Of a stretch of 64,000 bases of DNA, positions 15,353-24,020 are shown in pieces; the first letter of the stretch is position 1, and each line of letters starts with the position of its first letter. Below the pieces are notes generated by a model that was given only the letters and a program-made list of their open reading frames with translations, did not search any database and was not told the origin of the DNA. The position numbers and the translations under genes are program-made. Source of the stretch: Streptomyces plumbidurans (lineage in GTDB: Bacteria; Actinomycetota; Actinomycetes; Streptomycetales; Streptomycetaceae); the NCBI RefSeq assembly GCF_019857225.1, contig NZ_JAFJSY010000022.1:1-64000 (forward strand). The letters are read 5' to 3'.

Positions 15353-16393
15353 TCAGCACTTCTCGCGCAGGGAGTGCAGATACGCGCTGGAGCGGCGCGC
15401 GAACGTGAACGACTCGGTCGGCTGGTCGTGTTCGGTCTGCCAGTGGTGGGCGAGGCGCTCGCCGCGCAGCCGGGTCACGGCGGAGATGAACCTCTGGTAG
15501 TCGATGTCGCCGTCGCCGACGTCGACCATGCGGTAGCCGAACTCGTTGTCCGGGTCGCTCACTCCGTCCTTGACGTGGAAGAGCGGATAGCGGTGGGGCT
15601 GCTTGAGCACGTAGTCGAGGGGCTCGAAGGGTGCGGGAGAGCCGTCGGGCCGCTTGGAGAAGCGGAACTGGCCGGCGTACGCCCAGAAGATGTCCATCTC
15701 CAGGTAGACGAGGCCGGGGTCGGTCTCGGCGAGCAGTACGTCGTAGAGGCGGACCTTGGGGTCGTCGGTGGCGAAGGCGAACTCGTCGGAGTGGTTGTGC
15801 TGGTAGAACTTCATGCCGCGCTTCTTCGCCGCGGCGCCGTAGGTGTTGAACTCCTCGGCGGCCCGCTTCCAGGCGTCGACGGTGTTGCCGTAGCGGTTCG
15901 GGCCCGATGCGGTGCCGATGTGCTTGAGACCGAGGGCCTCGGCGTCGTCGAGGACCTGGGTGAGGTTCTGGGCGAAGGTGTACGCGTTCGGGTCGCTGGA
16001 GAAGTAGCCGACGTGGCTGCCGATCGGGTTCAGGCCGTGGTTCCTGGCCAACCGCTTGAGCTGGGCCAGGGTGATGGGTCCGGTGCCCTGGGTGTATCCG
16101 GCGAACTCGATCTCGTCGTACCCGTACTTCTCCAGTTCGGCGAAGACGGGCGCGAAGCCCAGCGAGGCGACCTTGTCCCGCAGGCTGTACAGCTGGACGC
16201 CGAGCCGCCCGGGCGGCAGGAGAGGGCGTCCGCGACCGTGGGCGGAGGTGCCGGCCGCGGTGGCCGGGGCGGCGGTGGCGGGGGTCGCCGTGCCCAGCAG
16301 GGCGGCGGCGGTGGCGCCCGCGGCCACGCCGAGCATGCCCCGTCTGGTGAGGCGGTGGGTGAGTTCGGGGTCCGTGTGCGAGGTGCGGCTCAT
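15353..16393 (-). CDS. Secreted sugar-phosphate isomerase/epimerase-like TIM barrel protein
   Basis: A 346-aa protein. An N-terminal Tat-like signal (LTRRGMLGVAAG, then an Ala-rich hydrophobic stretch ending near TPATAAP) leads to an AP-endonuclease-2/xylose-isomerase-like barrel starting GRLGVQLYSLRDKV. Metal-ligand-type residues appear in EIEFAGY, KFYQHNHSDEF, LEMDIFW and FHVKDG. The ATG at 16393 has GAGGAG eight bases upstream. It lies 100 bp after the Ebo-type operon in the same direction and may be its last member. Secreted members of this family often occur with 3-keto-sugar enzymes; here that link is inference. Confidence 0.82.
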   Translation of the reverse strand: MSRTSHTDPELTHRLTRRGMLGVAAGATAAALLGTATPATAAPATAAGTSAHGRGRPLLPPGRLGVQLYSLRDKVASLGFAPVFAELEKYGYDEIEFAGYTQGTGPITLAQLKRLARNHGLNPIGSHVGYFSSDPNAYTFAQNLTQVLDDAEALGLKHIGTASGPNRYGNTVDAWKRAAEEFNTYGAAAKKRGMKFYQHNHSDEFAFATDDPKVRLYDVLLAETDPGLVYLEMDIFWAYAGQFRFSKRPDGSPAPFEPLDYVLKQPHRYPLFHVKDGVSDPDNEFGYRMVDVGDGDIDYQRFISAVTRLRGERLAHHWQTEHDQPTESFTFARRSSAYLHSLREKC

Positions 16394-16493
16394 GCCTGGA
16401 ACTCCTCGATGTCGGAGGGCGTTGTCAGTGGTGAGTGCTTCACTTGTGACCAGTCGGATCACCTGGATCCGAGCGGCCGCAGAGGCCGGTCCG

Positions 16494-17891
16494 TCAGGTG
16501 AGACCGGCGAGTCGGAGCAGCAGTGACTTCACATCGGTGGCCGCGACGCGGTCACCGACAGCGCGGGGGGTGGAGCAGATGAGGAGCGGACCGTCGTCGT
16601 CGCTCGCCGGAAGGCGGCCGTGGCTGCCGCGAATAAGTGAGGGATCCAGCGGCACGACCGCCATGCGGTAGCGCATGCCGAGTTTCTTGCGCGCCAGCGC
16701 GGTCGCGGCCTTGACCTTGACATAGGGGTCGAGGGGATCCATGAAGAGTTCGACCGGGTCGTAGCCGGGTTTGCGGTGGATCTCGACGAGCTGTGCGAAG
16801 TCGGGCGCGCGGGAGTCGTCGAGCCAGTAGTAGTACGTGAACCAGGCGTCCGGCTCCGCGACGGCGACCAGCTCGCCGGAGCGCGGGTGGTCGAGGTGAT
16901 GGGTCTTCTTGCCCTCGTCGTCGAGGAGTTGACCGATGCCGGGCAGGTCGGTCAGCGCGGCGCGCGTGGCGTCGAGGTCCTCGGGCCGGCGCACATACAC
17001 ATGGGCGATCTGGTGGTCGGCGACCGCGAAGGCACGCGAGGCCATCGGGTCGAGGTACTCCATTCCGTCCTGGGTGTGCACGTCCAGGAGTCCGGCGCGG
17101 CGCAGGGCCCGGTTGATGTCGACGGGCCGATCCGCGCGGGTGATGCCGTATTCGGAGAGTGCGACGACGGTACGGCCCTCGGTGCGGGCGTCGTCGAGGA
17201 GCGGGGCCATGGCGGCGTCCAGGTCGGCGGCCGCTTTCAGGGAGCGCGGGTCGTCGGGGCCGAAGCGCTGCAGGTCGTAGTCGAGATGAGGGAGGTAGCA
17301 CAGCGTCAGGTCCGGGTGCCGGGTGCCCATGATGTGGCGGGTCGCGTCGATGATCCACTGGCTGGAGACCAGGTCCGCGCCGGGTCCCCAGAAGTGGAAG
17401 AGGGGGAAGGTGCCGAGTTCTGCGGTGAGTTCGTCGTGCAGGGCCGGGGGCCGGGTGTAGCAGTCGGGTTCCTTGCGGCCGTCGGCGTAGTAGACGGGAC
17501 GGGGGGTGACGGTGAAGTCGGTGTCGGCGCCCATGGCGTACCACCAGCAGATGTTGGCGACGGTGTAGCCGGGGTGGGCGCGGCGGGCGGCGTCCCAGAG
17601 TTTGTCGCCGGCGACGAGTCCGTTGTGCTGGCGCCACAGCAGGACGTCGCCGAGCTCGCGGAAGTACCAGCCGTTGCCGACGATGCCGTGCTCGGAAGGG
17701 TGGGTGCCGGTCAGGAAGGTCGACTGGGCGGCGCAGGTGACAGCGGGCAGGACGGTGCCGAGCGCGGCCCGGGAGCCGGACCGGGCGAGCGTCTTGAGGT
17801 GGGGCATGTGGTCGAGGAGACGGGGGGTGAGGCCGACGACGTCGAGGACGAGGAGTGGAGTGGGATCCGGGCCGGCCGGATGGGCGGTCAT
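16494..17891 (-). CDS. eboF: Alkaline-phosphatase-superfamily phosphodiesterase (EboF-like)
   Basis: A 465-aa nucleotide pyrophosphatase/phosphodiesterase-like enzyme. Metal-site regions are visible: LLVLDVVGLTP (about 13-23, first Asp), LPAVTCAAQSTFLTGTHP (about 49-66, nucleophile-type Thr and the surrounding loop), LPHLDYDLQRFGPDD (about 204-218) and VVALSEYGI. No signal peptide is present. Its ATG overlaps the stop of the EboE-like gene by 4 bp. It is the last member of the coupled operon and matches the phosphodiesterase (EboF) of cyanobacterial and algal ebo clusters. The natural substrate is unknown. Confidence 0.83.
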   Translation of the reverse strand: MTAHPAGPDPTPLLVLDVVGLTPRLLDHMPHLKTLARSGSRAALGTVLPAVTCAAQSTFLTGTHPSEHGIVGNGWYFRELGDVLLWRQHNGLVAGDKLWDAARRAHPGYTVANICWWYAMGADTDFTVTPRPVYYADGRKEPDCYTRPPALHDELTAELGTFPLFHFWGPGADLVSSQWIIDATRHIMGTRHPDLTLCYLPHLDYDLQRFGPDDPRSLKAAADLDAAMAPLLDDARTEGRTVVALSEYGITRADRPVDINRALRRAGLLDVHTQDGMEYLDPMASRAFAVADHQIAHVYVRRPEDLDATRAALTDLPGIGQLLDDEGKKTHHLDHPRSGELVAVAEPDAWFTYYYWLDDSRAPDFAQLVEIHRKPGYDPVELFMDPLDPYVKVKAATALARKKLGMRYRMAVVPLDPSLIRGSHGRLPASDDDGPLLICSTPRAVGDRVAATDVKSLLLRLAGLT

Positions 17892-19057
17892 GGCAGCTCC
17901 TTCAGGCCGAGGCCGGTCAACAGGTCGCGGGCCAGGGTGAGTTCGGCAGCGATGCCGTCGGCGAGCTGGGCGCGTCCGCGGGGCCGCAGCTCGGGCGGGA
18001 GTGCCTGCCAGGTGTAGGTCTCGACCTCCAGATGGCGGGTGAGCGGGTGCGGGCCGCCGACCATCCGGGTCAGCGCGGCCTCGAGTACGGGGAGTGTGGA
18101 GGTGAGGGGCGCGGCGGGGGCCGCGTGCAGGGGGACGTGGAAGTGGGAGCGCCAGGGTCCCGCGTCGGGCAGTGCGTCGGCGTGGAGGGCCTCGCCGAGG
18201 TCGTCGGTGCCGCGCAGGCCGGCGGCGGTGGAGGTGCGGGTCTGGTGCAGGAAGCGCGGTTCGTCGAAGGCGGCGAGGGCCGCGCGGACCTCGGGGAGAT
18301 GGGGGTGTTCGGCGTGCAGGGCGGCCGACAGCTGGGACTTGACGACGGGGACGCGGGCCGCGGTGAGCGCGTCCAGGGCGGTGTGCGGATCTTCGAAGGA
18401 GGTGGCGAGATGGCAGGTGTCGACGCAGATGCCGATGCGGGGGTGGGCGATCGCGGTGAGCGGGGCGAGGGCGTCCTCGGTGGTCTCGACGACGCAGCCC
18501 GGTTCGGGTTCGAGGCCGACGCGAATGGAACGGCCGGTCAGTTCGTCGAGCGCGTCGAGCCGCTCGGCGAGGGTGACCAGAGCGGCGTGGGCCTTCTCGG
18601 CGCGACCCTCGTCATAGGCGGTGCGCCAGGCGAGCGGCAGGGTCGAGACGGTGCCCTCGGTGACGTCGTCGGGCAGGAGCCCGGCGAGGACCCGGGCCAG
18701 GGCGGTGGTGTGGTCGAGTCGCTCGGGATCGGCCCAATCGGGCCGGTACACACGGTACTTGACCTCCTCGGCACCGAAGCCCTCGTAGGGGAAGCCGTTG
18801 AGGGTGACGACCTCCAGGCCGCGCCGGTCGAGTTCGGTGCGCAGCCCGCGCAGCGCGGACGGATCGGTGACGAGGGCGTGCGCGGCGTCCTTGGCGAGCC
18901 ACAGTCCGATGCCGAGGCGGTCCCGGCCGAGGCGGCGGCGGACGGGCTCGCAGTGGTCGCGGAGCTGGGCGAGGACGCCGTCGAGCGTTTCGGCCGGGTG
19001 GACGTTCGTGCAGTAGGCGAGGTGGACGGTGGAGCCGTCGGGGTGGCGGAAGCGCAT
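17888..19057 (-). CDS. eboE: EboE-like metabolite traffic protein (TIM barrel)
   Basis: A 389-aa cytosolic barrel protein with the EboE-type N-terminus HLAYCTNVHPAETLDGV (about 12-28), NGFPYEGFGAEEVKYRVY (about 92-109), RVGLEPEPGC (about 173-182) and GICVDTCHLATSFE (about 207-220). These place metal and phosphate ligands in a xylose-isomerase-like fold. Ebo proteins are associated with export or maturation of a small metabolite (scytonemin precursor traffic in Nostoc is the published case). The gene follows the TatD-like gene by three bases and overlaps the EboF-like gene by 4 bp. Confidence 0.82.
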   Translation of the reverse strand: MRFRHPDGSTVHLAYCTNVHPAETLDGVLAQLRDHCEPVRRRLGRDRLGIGLWLAKDAAHALVTDPSALRGLRTELDRRGLEVVTLNGFPYEGFGAEEVKYRVYRPDWADPERLDHTTALARVLAGLLPDDVTEGTVSTLPLAWRTAYDEGRAEKAHAALVTLAERLDALDELTGRSIRVGLEPEPGCVVETTEDALAPLTAIAHPRIGICVDTCHLATSFEDPHTALDALTAARVPVVKSQLSAALHAEHPHLPEVRAALAAFDEPRFLHQTRTSTAAGLRGTDDLGEALHADALPDAGPWRSHFHVPLHAAPAAPLTSTLPVLEAALTRMVGGPHPLTRHLEVETYTWQALPPELRPRGRAQLADGIAAELTLARDLLTGLGLKELP

Positions 19058-19060
19058 GGA

Positions 19061-19909
19061 TCACGCCCCGCCGCGCAGGATGGAATTGCCCTCGTGGGTG
19101 GCTTCCGTGGCCGCTATGTCGAGATTCAGCCGGCCGCTGAGCCCGTAGAACGCGACCGGGTTGCGCCACAGCACCCGGTCTACCTCGTCCTCGGTGAAGC
19201 CCTCGGCCAGCATCAGGTCGCCGACCCTGCGGGTCTTGAGGGGGTCGCTGCGCCCCCAGTCGGCGGCGGAGTTGACCAGCACCTGCTCGGGCCCGTACGA
19301 GCGCAGGATCGCGATCATGCGCTCCTCGTCCATCTTGGTGTCGGGATAGACGGAGAAGCCGAGCCAGCAGCCGCTGTCCTTGGCCTCCTTGACGGTGGTC
19401 TCGTTGAGGTGGTCGATCAGGACGCGGTCCGGGGCCAGCGCGGACTCCTGCACGACGTCGAGAGTGCGGCGCAGCCCCGCGAGCTTGTCGCGGTGCGGGG
19501 TGTGCACGAGCGCGGGCAGTTCGTGGTCGGCGGCGAGCTGGAGCTGGGCGGCGAGGGCGGTGTCCTCGGCGGGGGTCATCGAGTCGTAGCCGATCTCGCC
19601 GACGGCCACGACCTGGTCCTTGACGAGATAGCGGGGCAGTTCGTCGAGGACGGGCACGCAGCGCGGGTCGTTGGCCTCCTTGGGGTTGAGGGCGATGGTG
19701 CAGTGGTGGGCGATGCCGTACTGCGCGGCGCGGAAGGGTTCCCAGCCCAGGAGGGAGTCGAAGTAGTCGAAGAAGGAGGCGGGCGAGGTGCGGGGCTGGC
19801 CGAGCCAGAACGCGGGCTCCACCAGGGCGCGGACGCCCGCGGCGTGCATGGCCTGGTAGTCGTCGGTGGTCCGCGACGTCATATGGATGTGGGGGTCGAA
19901 GATGCGCAT
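19061..19909 (-). CDS. eboB: TatD-family metal-dependent hydrolase (EboB-like)
   Basis: A 282-aa amidohydrolase-fold protein. It has the N-terminal metal motif FDPHIHM (about 4-10), the metal-bridging Glu in AVGEIGYD (about 101-108), PALVHTPHRDK (about 131-141), LIDHLNE and VLVNSAADWG. Its ATG overlaps the EboA stop (ATGA). Classical TatD proteins are 3'-5' exonucleases; this operon-linked variant is more likely to act on a small molecule, as proposed for EboB. That is inference from context. Confidence 0.83.
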   Translation of the reverse strand: MRIFDPHIHMTSRTTDDYQAMHAAGVRALVEPAFWLGQPRTSPASFFDYFDSLLGWEPFRAAQYGIAHHCTIALNPKEANDPRCVPVLDELPRYLVKDQVVAVGEIGYDSMTPAEDTALAAQLQLAADHELPALVHTPHRDKLAGLRRTLDVVQESALAPDRVLIDHLNETTVKEAKDSGCWLGFSVYPDTKMDEERMIAILRSYGPEQVLVNSAADWGRSDPLKTRRVGDLMLAEGFTEDEVDRVLWRNPVAFYGLSGRLNLDIAATEATHEGNSILRGGA

Positions 19910-20706
19910 CAGGACTCCTTGCCGTCGGTGCCGCGCGCACCGTGCCGGACGGTCCGCGCGGGCGGGGTGGCCGTGGGGTCGGTCAGGGTCAGGACACGGT
20001 GGAGGTCCTCGGGCACGGGACGGCCCGCGGCGGTGCGCTCGGCGGCGTAGTCGCGGAGCATGCGGGCGAGTTCCTCATCGGCGTGGGCGCGCCGGTCCAG
20101 GTCGGCGACCTCGGCGACGGGCACACCCGTGAACAGGCACTTCAGGACGGCGTGGCGCCAGTGGTGGGGCGCCAGGTGCCGGGCCGCGTACGGGCCGACG
20201 GCGGCGGCGATGATGCGGGTGTCGTTGGTGCGCAGGGCGTCCTCGACCAGCGGGAGGGCCTCCGGCCCCTCGACCAGGTGGGGCAGGGCGTGCAGGACGG
20301 AGCGGCGTTCGGCGGCGGTGCCCTGGAAATAGACACGGGACAGGGCGTCCGTACCGGCACGGGCGGAGTGCATGATCAGCACCCGCGCCGCATCGGCGTG
20401 CTCGGCACCGCACCGCCGCCCGGCTTCGGCAAGGCGCAACTCCCATACCGAGATGGGCCCGCGGATGCCCGGGTGTGCAGCGGCCTCGTCGAGAGCTTGG
20501 TCGAGCCAAGCGCGGGCGGCTCCGTCGAGGTGGGTCGTGAGGTGGTGGTGCAGGTCGGCGGGGGTGCCCTCCGGGCCTGTGGCGGGGGTGGGGGTGCCCT
20601 GCCGGGCCGTGAGCCGGTCACGTTGCTCGGCCGGTGAACCGGGGGCGGGGGCGGTGCCCGCGGGTTCCGTCGCGGGGGTGTCCCGGGCGGTGTGCGGGTG
20701 CGTCAT
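19909..20706 (-). CDS. eboA: EboA-domain protein
   Basis: A 265-aa protein. A low-complexity Thr/Pro/Ala-rich N-terminus of about 50 residues precedes the helical EboA domain, recognisable by LRTNDTRIIAAAVGPYAARH (about 158-177), LKCLFTGVPVAEVADLDRRA (about 188-207) and LARMLRDYAAERTAAGRPVP. No catalytic motif is known for this domain. Overlaps of 4 bp on both sides (isomerase before, TatD after) tie it into the operon. The Pro/Thr-rich start could be over-annotated; internal starts are not supported by a better RBS. Confidence 0.82.
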   Translation of the reverse strand: MTHPHTARDTPATEPAGTAPAPGSPAEQRDRLTARQGTPTPATGPEGTPADLHHHLTTHLDGAARAWLDQALDEAAAHPGIRGPISVWELRLAEAGRRCGAEHADAARVLIMHSARAGTDALSRVYFQGTAAERRSVLHALPHLVEGPEALPLVEDALRTNDTRIIAAAVGPYAARHLAPHHWRHAVLKCLFTGVPVAEVADLDRRAHADEELARMLRDYAAERTAAGRPVPEDLHRVLTLTDPTATPPARTVRHGARGTDGKES

Positions 20707-21689
20707 GACGTGCTCCCTTCGGGGGTGGCGGAGGGATCGCCAGGGGGTGGGGCGGGGTGCGTGGCGGCGGGAAGGTCGGCCGCGGTGGCAGGGGCGGGCG
20801 CTGCCGCCGCCTCCCGGAGGAATCGGAGGGAGTGTTCGGCGAAGTGGGGGCCTGCGTGGGAGTGGCGGGGTAGTTCGACGACGGTCAGGGCCTGGTAGCC
20901 GGTTTCGGCGAGGGCCGCGAGGACGGGTGGGAAGTCGATCTCGCCGTTGCCGAAGGGGAGGTGTTCATGGATGCCGCGGCGCATGTCCTCGATCTGGACG
21001 TGGCGCAGCCAGGGGGCCGCGGCGCGTACGCAGTCGGCGGGAGGGAGGGGTTCCAGGCACTGGCAGTGGCCGATGTCGAGGGTGAGGCCGAGGGCTTCTG
21101 GGTCGCCGAGGTGACCGCGCAGTCGGTGGAAGTCGGCCAAGGTGGCGAGGAGATGGCTCGGTTCGGGTTCCACGGCGAGGGGGACCCCGGCGGCGGTGGC
21201 GGCCTCCAGGACGGGGGTGAGCGCCTCGGACAGGCGCTTCCACGCGGTGTCGGTGTCCGTGCCGGGTGGTGTGATCCCGCTGAAGCAGTGCACGGCGTGG
21301 GCACCGAGGTCGGCGGCGACCTTCACCGCCCGGATCAGCAGGTCGACGCGCCGGGCCCGGTCGTCCGGATCAGGGTCCAGCAAGGACGGGCCGTGCTTGC
21401 GCCGAGGGTCCAGCACATAGCGGGCGCCGGTTTCCACGGTGACGTCGAGCCCCAGCTCGGTCAGCCGCCCCGCGAGCCGGTGGGTGCGGGCGGGCAGGTC
21501 GGGGGCCATCGGGTCGAGATGCATGTGATCGAGCGTCAGCCCTACGCCGGCGTAGCCGAGGTCGGCGAGGAGGGCGAGGGCGTCGTCGAGTCGGAGGTCG
21601 GCCAGTCCGTTGGTGCCGTAGCCGAAACGGAAGGGAGTAGTGAGAGGAGCTCGGGTCTTCGGCGGCACCGTCCCGTGCTGTGCGCTCAT
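20703..21689 (-). CDS. Sugar-phosphate isomerase/epimerase family TIM barrel
   Basis: A 328-aa cytosolic member of the AP-endonuclease-2 superfamily. It has FGYGTNGLADLRL (about 22-34), GVGLTLDHMHLDP, VPLAVEPEPSH (metal Glu), LTLDIGHCQCLEP (Asp/His) and VVELPRHSHAGPHF. The C-terminus (last about 40 residues) is Ala/Pro-rich. It is the third gene of the coupled operon, with ATGA overlaps at both ends. Together with the EboE-like barrel it gives two different isomerase-type barrels in one operon, suggesting sequential rearrangements of a carbocycle or sugar. The reaction is not predictable. Confidence 0.82.
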   Translation of the reverse strand: MSAQHGTVPPKTRAPLTTPFRFGYGTNGLADLRLDDALALLADLGYAGVGLTLDHMHLDPMAPDLPARTHRLAGRLTELGLDVTVETGARYVLDPRRKHGPSLLDPDPDDRARRVDLLIRAVKVAADLGAHAVHCFSGITPPGTDTDTAWKRLSEALTPVLEAATAAGVPLAVEPEPSHLLATLADFHRLRGHLGDPEALGLTLDIGHCQCLEPLPPADCVRAAAPWLRHVQIEDMRRGIHEHLPFGNGEIDFPPVLAALAETGYQALTVVELPRHSHAGPHFAEHSLRFLREAAAAPAPATAADLPAATHPAPPPGDPSATPEGSTS

Positions 21690-22678
21690 GTGACGCTCAC
21701 CGTCCTCGCGAAACGCTTGCCGAGTGGGGCCAGCGCGGCGACCAGCAGGCCCGTGGGGAAGGCGCCGGCGCGGGCCGCGAGGGCCGCCTGCAGCGGAATG
21801 GTGGCGCGGATGCCGCCGGCGACGGCGCGTTGGGTGAGTGGGGGCGACGGGTTGAGGGTGGCGTGGAAGTAGGGGCGGGCGGCGGTGGCCGCGTAGGCGG
21901 CGGCGAGAGCTGGGCGCAGGAGCGACGCGGTTGCAGCGGCCGGTGTGCGGGCGGTCGCGTCCCCGGGCTCGGGCGTGGTGCCCGGCAGGCCGCGGGTGGC
22001 TGCTTCCCCTCGGCCTGCCGGGAGTTGGGGAGGGCGGCGGGCGGCCAGGCGGGCCAGCGCCGCGGCCGTGACGAGGGCTGCCAGTGGGGACAGCGGGGTA
22101 CCGCCGGTCGTCTCCCGGCGGGACACGGCCGTCACCGCCAGGGTGTGGGTGCCGAGCAGCGCCGCGGAGCTCAGGGCCTCGCGGGTGCGGCCCGTGGTGG
22201 CCGCCGCGCCGAGGAGCAGGTCGAGCCCGCGCGCCGCCGCCATGGCCGGCGGTCCTGCCGGGGTGTGCTTCAGGGCGAGATCGTACGACCAGACCGTGGC
22301 GGCCAGCGGCGCGGCGACCGCGAGGGCGGGGCGTCCCGCGCGTGCGGCGAGGGCGAGCCCGGCCCCGGTGAGCGCGCAGGCCGCGGACAGGGCGGCGGCC
22401 GGGTGGATACGGCCGGAGGGCAGCGGGCGGTGCGGGCGTTCGGCGGCGTCCTCCTCGCGGTCCGCCCAGTCGTTGAGGGCCATGCCGGCCTCGTAGAGGC
22501 AGAGGGAGGAGCCGATGGCGAGCAGGGTGCGGGGGTTGGGGGCAGCGGCGGTCGCCGCCGCGCCGGCAAGGGCGTCGCCGGGGACCGTGAACAGGGCGGG
22601 CAGGCGCAGCAGTTCGGCCCAGGCACGTCTGCGGCTCGCGCGGCCGGAGCGTCGGGGTGCCGCAACAGCCCCGCTCAC
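21686..22678 (-). CDS. eboC: UbiA-family prenyltransferase (EboC-like; SCO3242-type)
   Basis: A 330-aa integral membrane protein with about eight hydrophobic segments. The first Asp-rich motif of UbiA enzymes is present as NDWADREEDAAERPHRPLP (about 68-86, NDxxDxxxD). The second motif is reduced to SYDLALKHT. It would attach a polyprenyl chain to an acceptor at the membrane; EboC is proposed to do this for an unknown carbocycle. The start is GTG 22678, overlapping the stop of the cyclase gene (GTGA), and the stop overlaps the next ATG. A family of this kind is known from S. coelicolor near the CDA antibiotic region. Confidence 0.85.
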   Translation of the reverse strand: MSGAVAAPRRSGRASRRRAWAELLRLPALFTVPGDALAGAAATAAAPNPRTLLAIGSSLCLYEAGMALNDWADREEDAAERPHRPLPSGRIHPAAALSAACALTGAGLALAARAGRPALAVAAPLAATVWSYDLALKHTPAGPPAMAAARGLDLLLGAAATTGRTREALSSAALLGTHTLAVTAVSRRETTGGTPLSPLAALVTAAALARLAARRPPQLPAGRGEAATRGLPGTTPEPGDATARTPAAATASLLRPALAAAYAATAARPYFHATLNPSPPLTQRAVAGGIRATIPLQAALAARAGAFPTGLLVAALAPLGKRFARTVSVT

Positions 22679-23946
22679 CGCGACCGCCCCGGTCGGCGCC
22701 CACCACGGGGAACGGCACCACGAACGGCACCACGATCGGCACCGTGTGCGCCCCCCGCGTCTCGCGCATCCCCCACGTCCCGCGCGTCCCCCAGATCCCC
22801 CACGTCCAGCACGCCTGGCCCGCGCCGCAGTTGTTCCGCGAACCCCGCGAGCGCCGCGTACTGCTCCCCCAGGGCCGAAGGCCCCTCCCCCACCGGGTCC
22901 TTGAAGTAGAAGCCGAGTTCGCCGAGCGGGCCGGACAGGCCCGCTTCGTGGGCGCGGGCGGTGAGCCGGGCCAGGTCGAGTACGAGCGGGGCGGCCAGGG
23001 CGGAGTCGCAGCCCTGCCAGATGGTCTGGAGGATCATGCGGGTGCCGAGGAAGCCGTCGAAGGCGATGTGGTCCCAGGCGGTCTTCCAGTCGCCGAGTGC
23101 GGGGACGTCGTCGATGTGGACCTCGCCCTCGGGCGTCGTACCTAGGGTGTCGGCGAGAACCCGTTCCTTGCCCGCGTTCTTCGCGGCGGCCGCGCCCGGG
23201 TCGGCCAGGGCGGCGCCGTCGCCTCCGCCGAGCAGGTTGGCGCCGGACCAGGCACGGACGGCGAGGGCTCGTTGCGTGAACATCGGGCCGAGGACGGAAC
23301 GCAGCAGCGTCTGGCCCGTCTTGCCGTCGCGGCCCGCGTACGGCAGACCGCGGGATGCCGCCGCCGCGGCCAGCGCCGGGTGGTGCAGGCCCGTGGAGGG
23401 GGTGAAGTTGACGTAGGGGCAGCCCGCGCGCAGGGCGGCTGCCGCGTAGAGCGAGCTGGGCGGGAGGGTGTGCCCGGTGGCCGGGGGCTCGGTGGAGGCG
23501 ACGTTCACGACCACGGCGCGTGCCAGGCCGCGGCGTCGTACGAAGTCGCCGATGTCCGCGGCGAAGGCGGCGATCAGCTCGTCCTCGTCGCGGCTGTCGC
23601 CGGGGGTGGGGCCTCCGGGTCTGATCTCCCGGTCGGCGGCGGCCAGTTCGGCCGCCACCGCCGTGGGCAGGCCCGGCGGGAGGACGCCGCCCGCCGCGAG
23701 TGCCTCCGCCCGCTTGGGCAGCGGGCAGTCCAGTGTGTCGTGTCCGCCGAACACGAGGGAGGCGAGGGGCGGCAGGCCCGCGCCGGCGAACATCGGGGTC
23801 TCGGTGATCAGGCCGGTCGGCGGGTGCAGGCCGGCGGTGAGGGCGGCGCAGCCCGCCACGACGGTGGTCGCGACGGAGCCGCGCGCCCCGATCAGCCATA
23901 CGCCGACGCGCGAGGGAGTGGGGGATTCGGAAACGGACGCGGACAT
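22675..23946 (-). CDS. Inositol-3-phosphate synthase-like sugar-phosphate cyclase
   Basis: A 423-aa NAD-dependent cyclase of the myo-inositol-1-phosphate synthase family. It has the Rossmann start VGVWLIGARGSVATTV (about 14-29), VNVASTEPP, YVNFTPSTGLHHP, GRDGKTGQTLL (Lys active-site loop, about 205-215), RAWSGANLLGGGDG and ILQTIWQGCDS. It would cyclise a hexose phosphate. In ebo operons elsewhere the cyclase slot is filled by the dehydroquinate-synthase-like EboD; here an MIPS-type enzyme takes its place. The last 45 residues are a low-complexity tail of repeated GD-DARD/GA units, probably made by slippage. It is the first gene of the coupled operon. Confidence 0.87.
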   Translation of the reverse strand: MSASVSESPTPSRVGVWLIGARGSVATTVVAGCAALTAGLHPPTGLITETPMFAGAGLPPLASLVFGGHDTLDCPLPKRAEALAAGGVLPPGLPTAVAAELAAADREIRPGGPTPGDSRDEDELIAAFAADIGDFVRRRGLARAVVVNVASTEPPATGHTLPPSSLYAAAALRAGCPYVNFTPSTGLHHPALAAAAASRGLPYAGRDGKTGQTLLRSVLGPMFTQRALAVRAWSGANLLGGGDGAALADPGAAAAKNAGKERVLADTLGTTPEGEVHIDDVPALGDWKTAWDHIAFDGFLGTRMILQTIWQGCDSALAAPLVLDLARLTARAHEAGLSGPLGELGFYFKDPVGEGPSALGEQYAALAGFAEQLRRGPGVLDVGDLGDARDVGDARDAGGAHGADRGAVRGAVPRGGRRPGRSR

Positions 23947-24020
23947 GGGCAGCCTCCTTGTCGAGCGCGTCGTGCCGGAAGACGGCGGGCGGAGGTCCGG
24001 CGTCCCCCGCCCGCCGCCGG

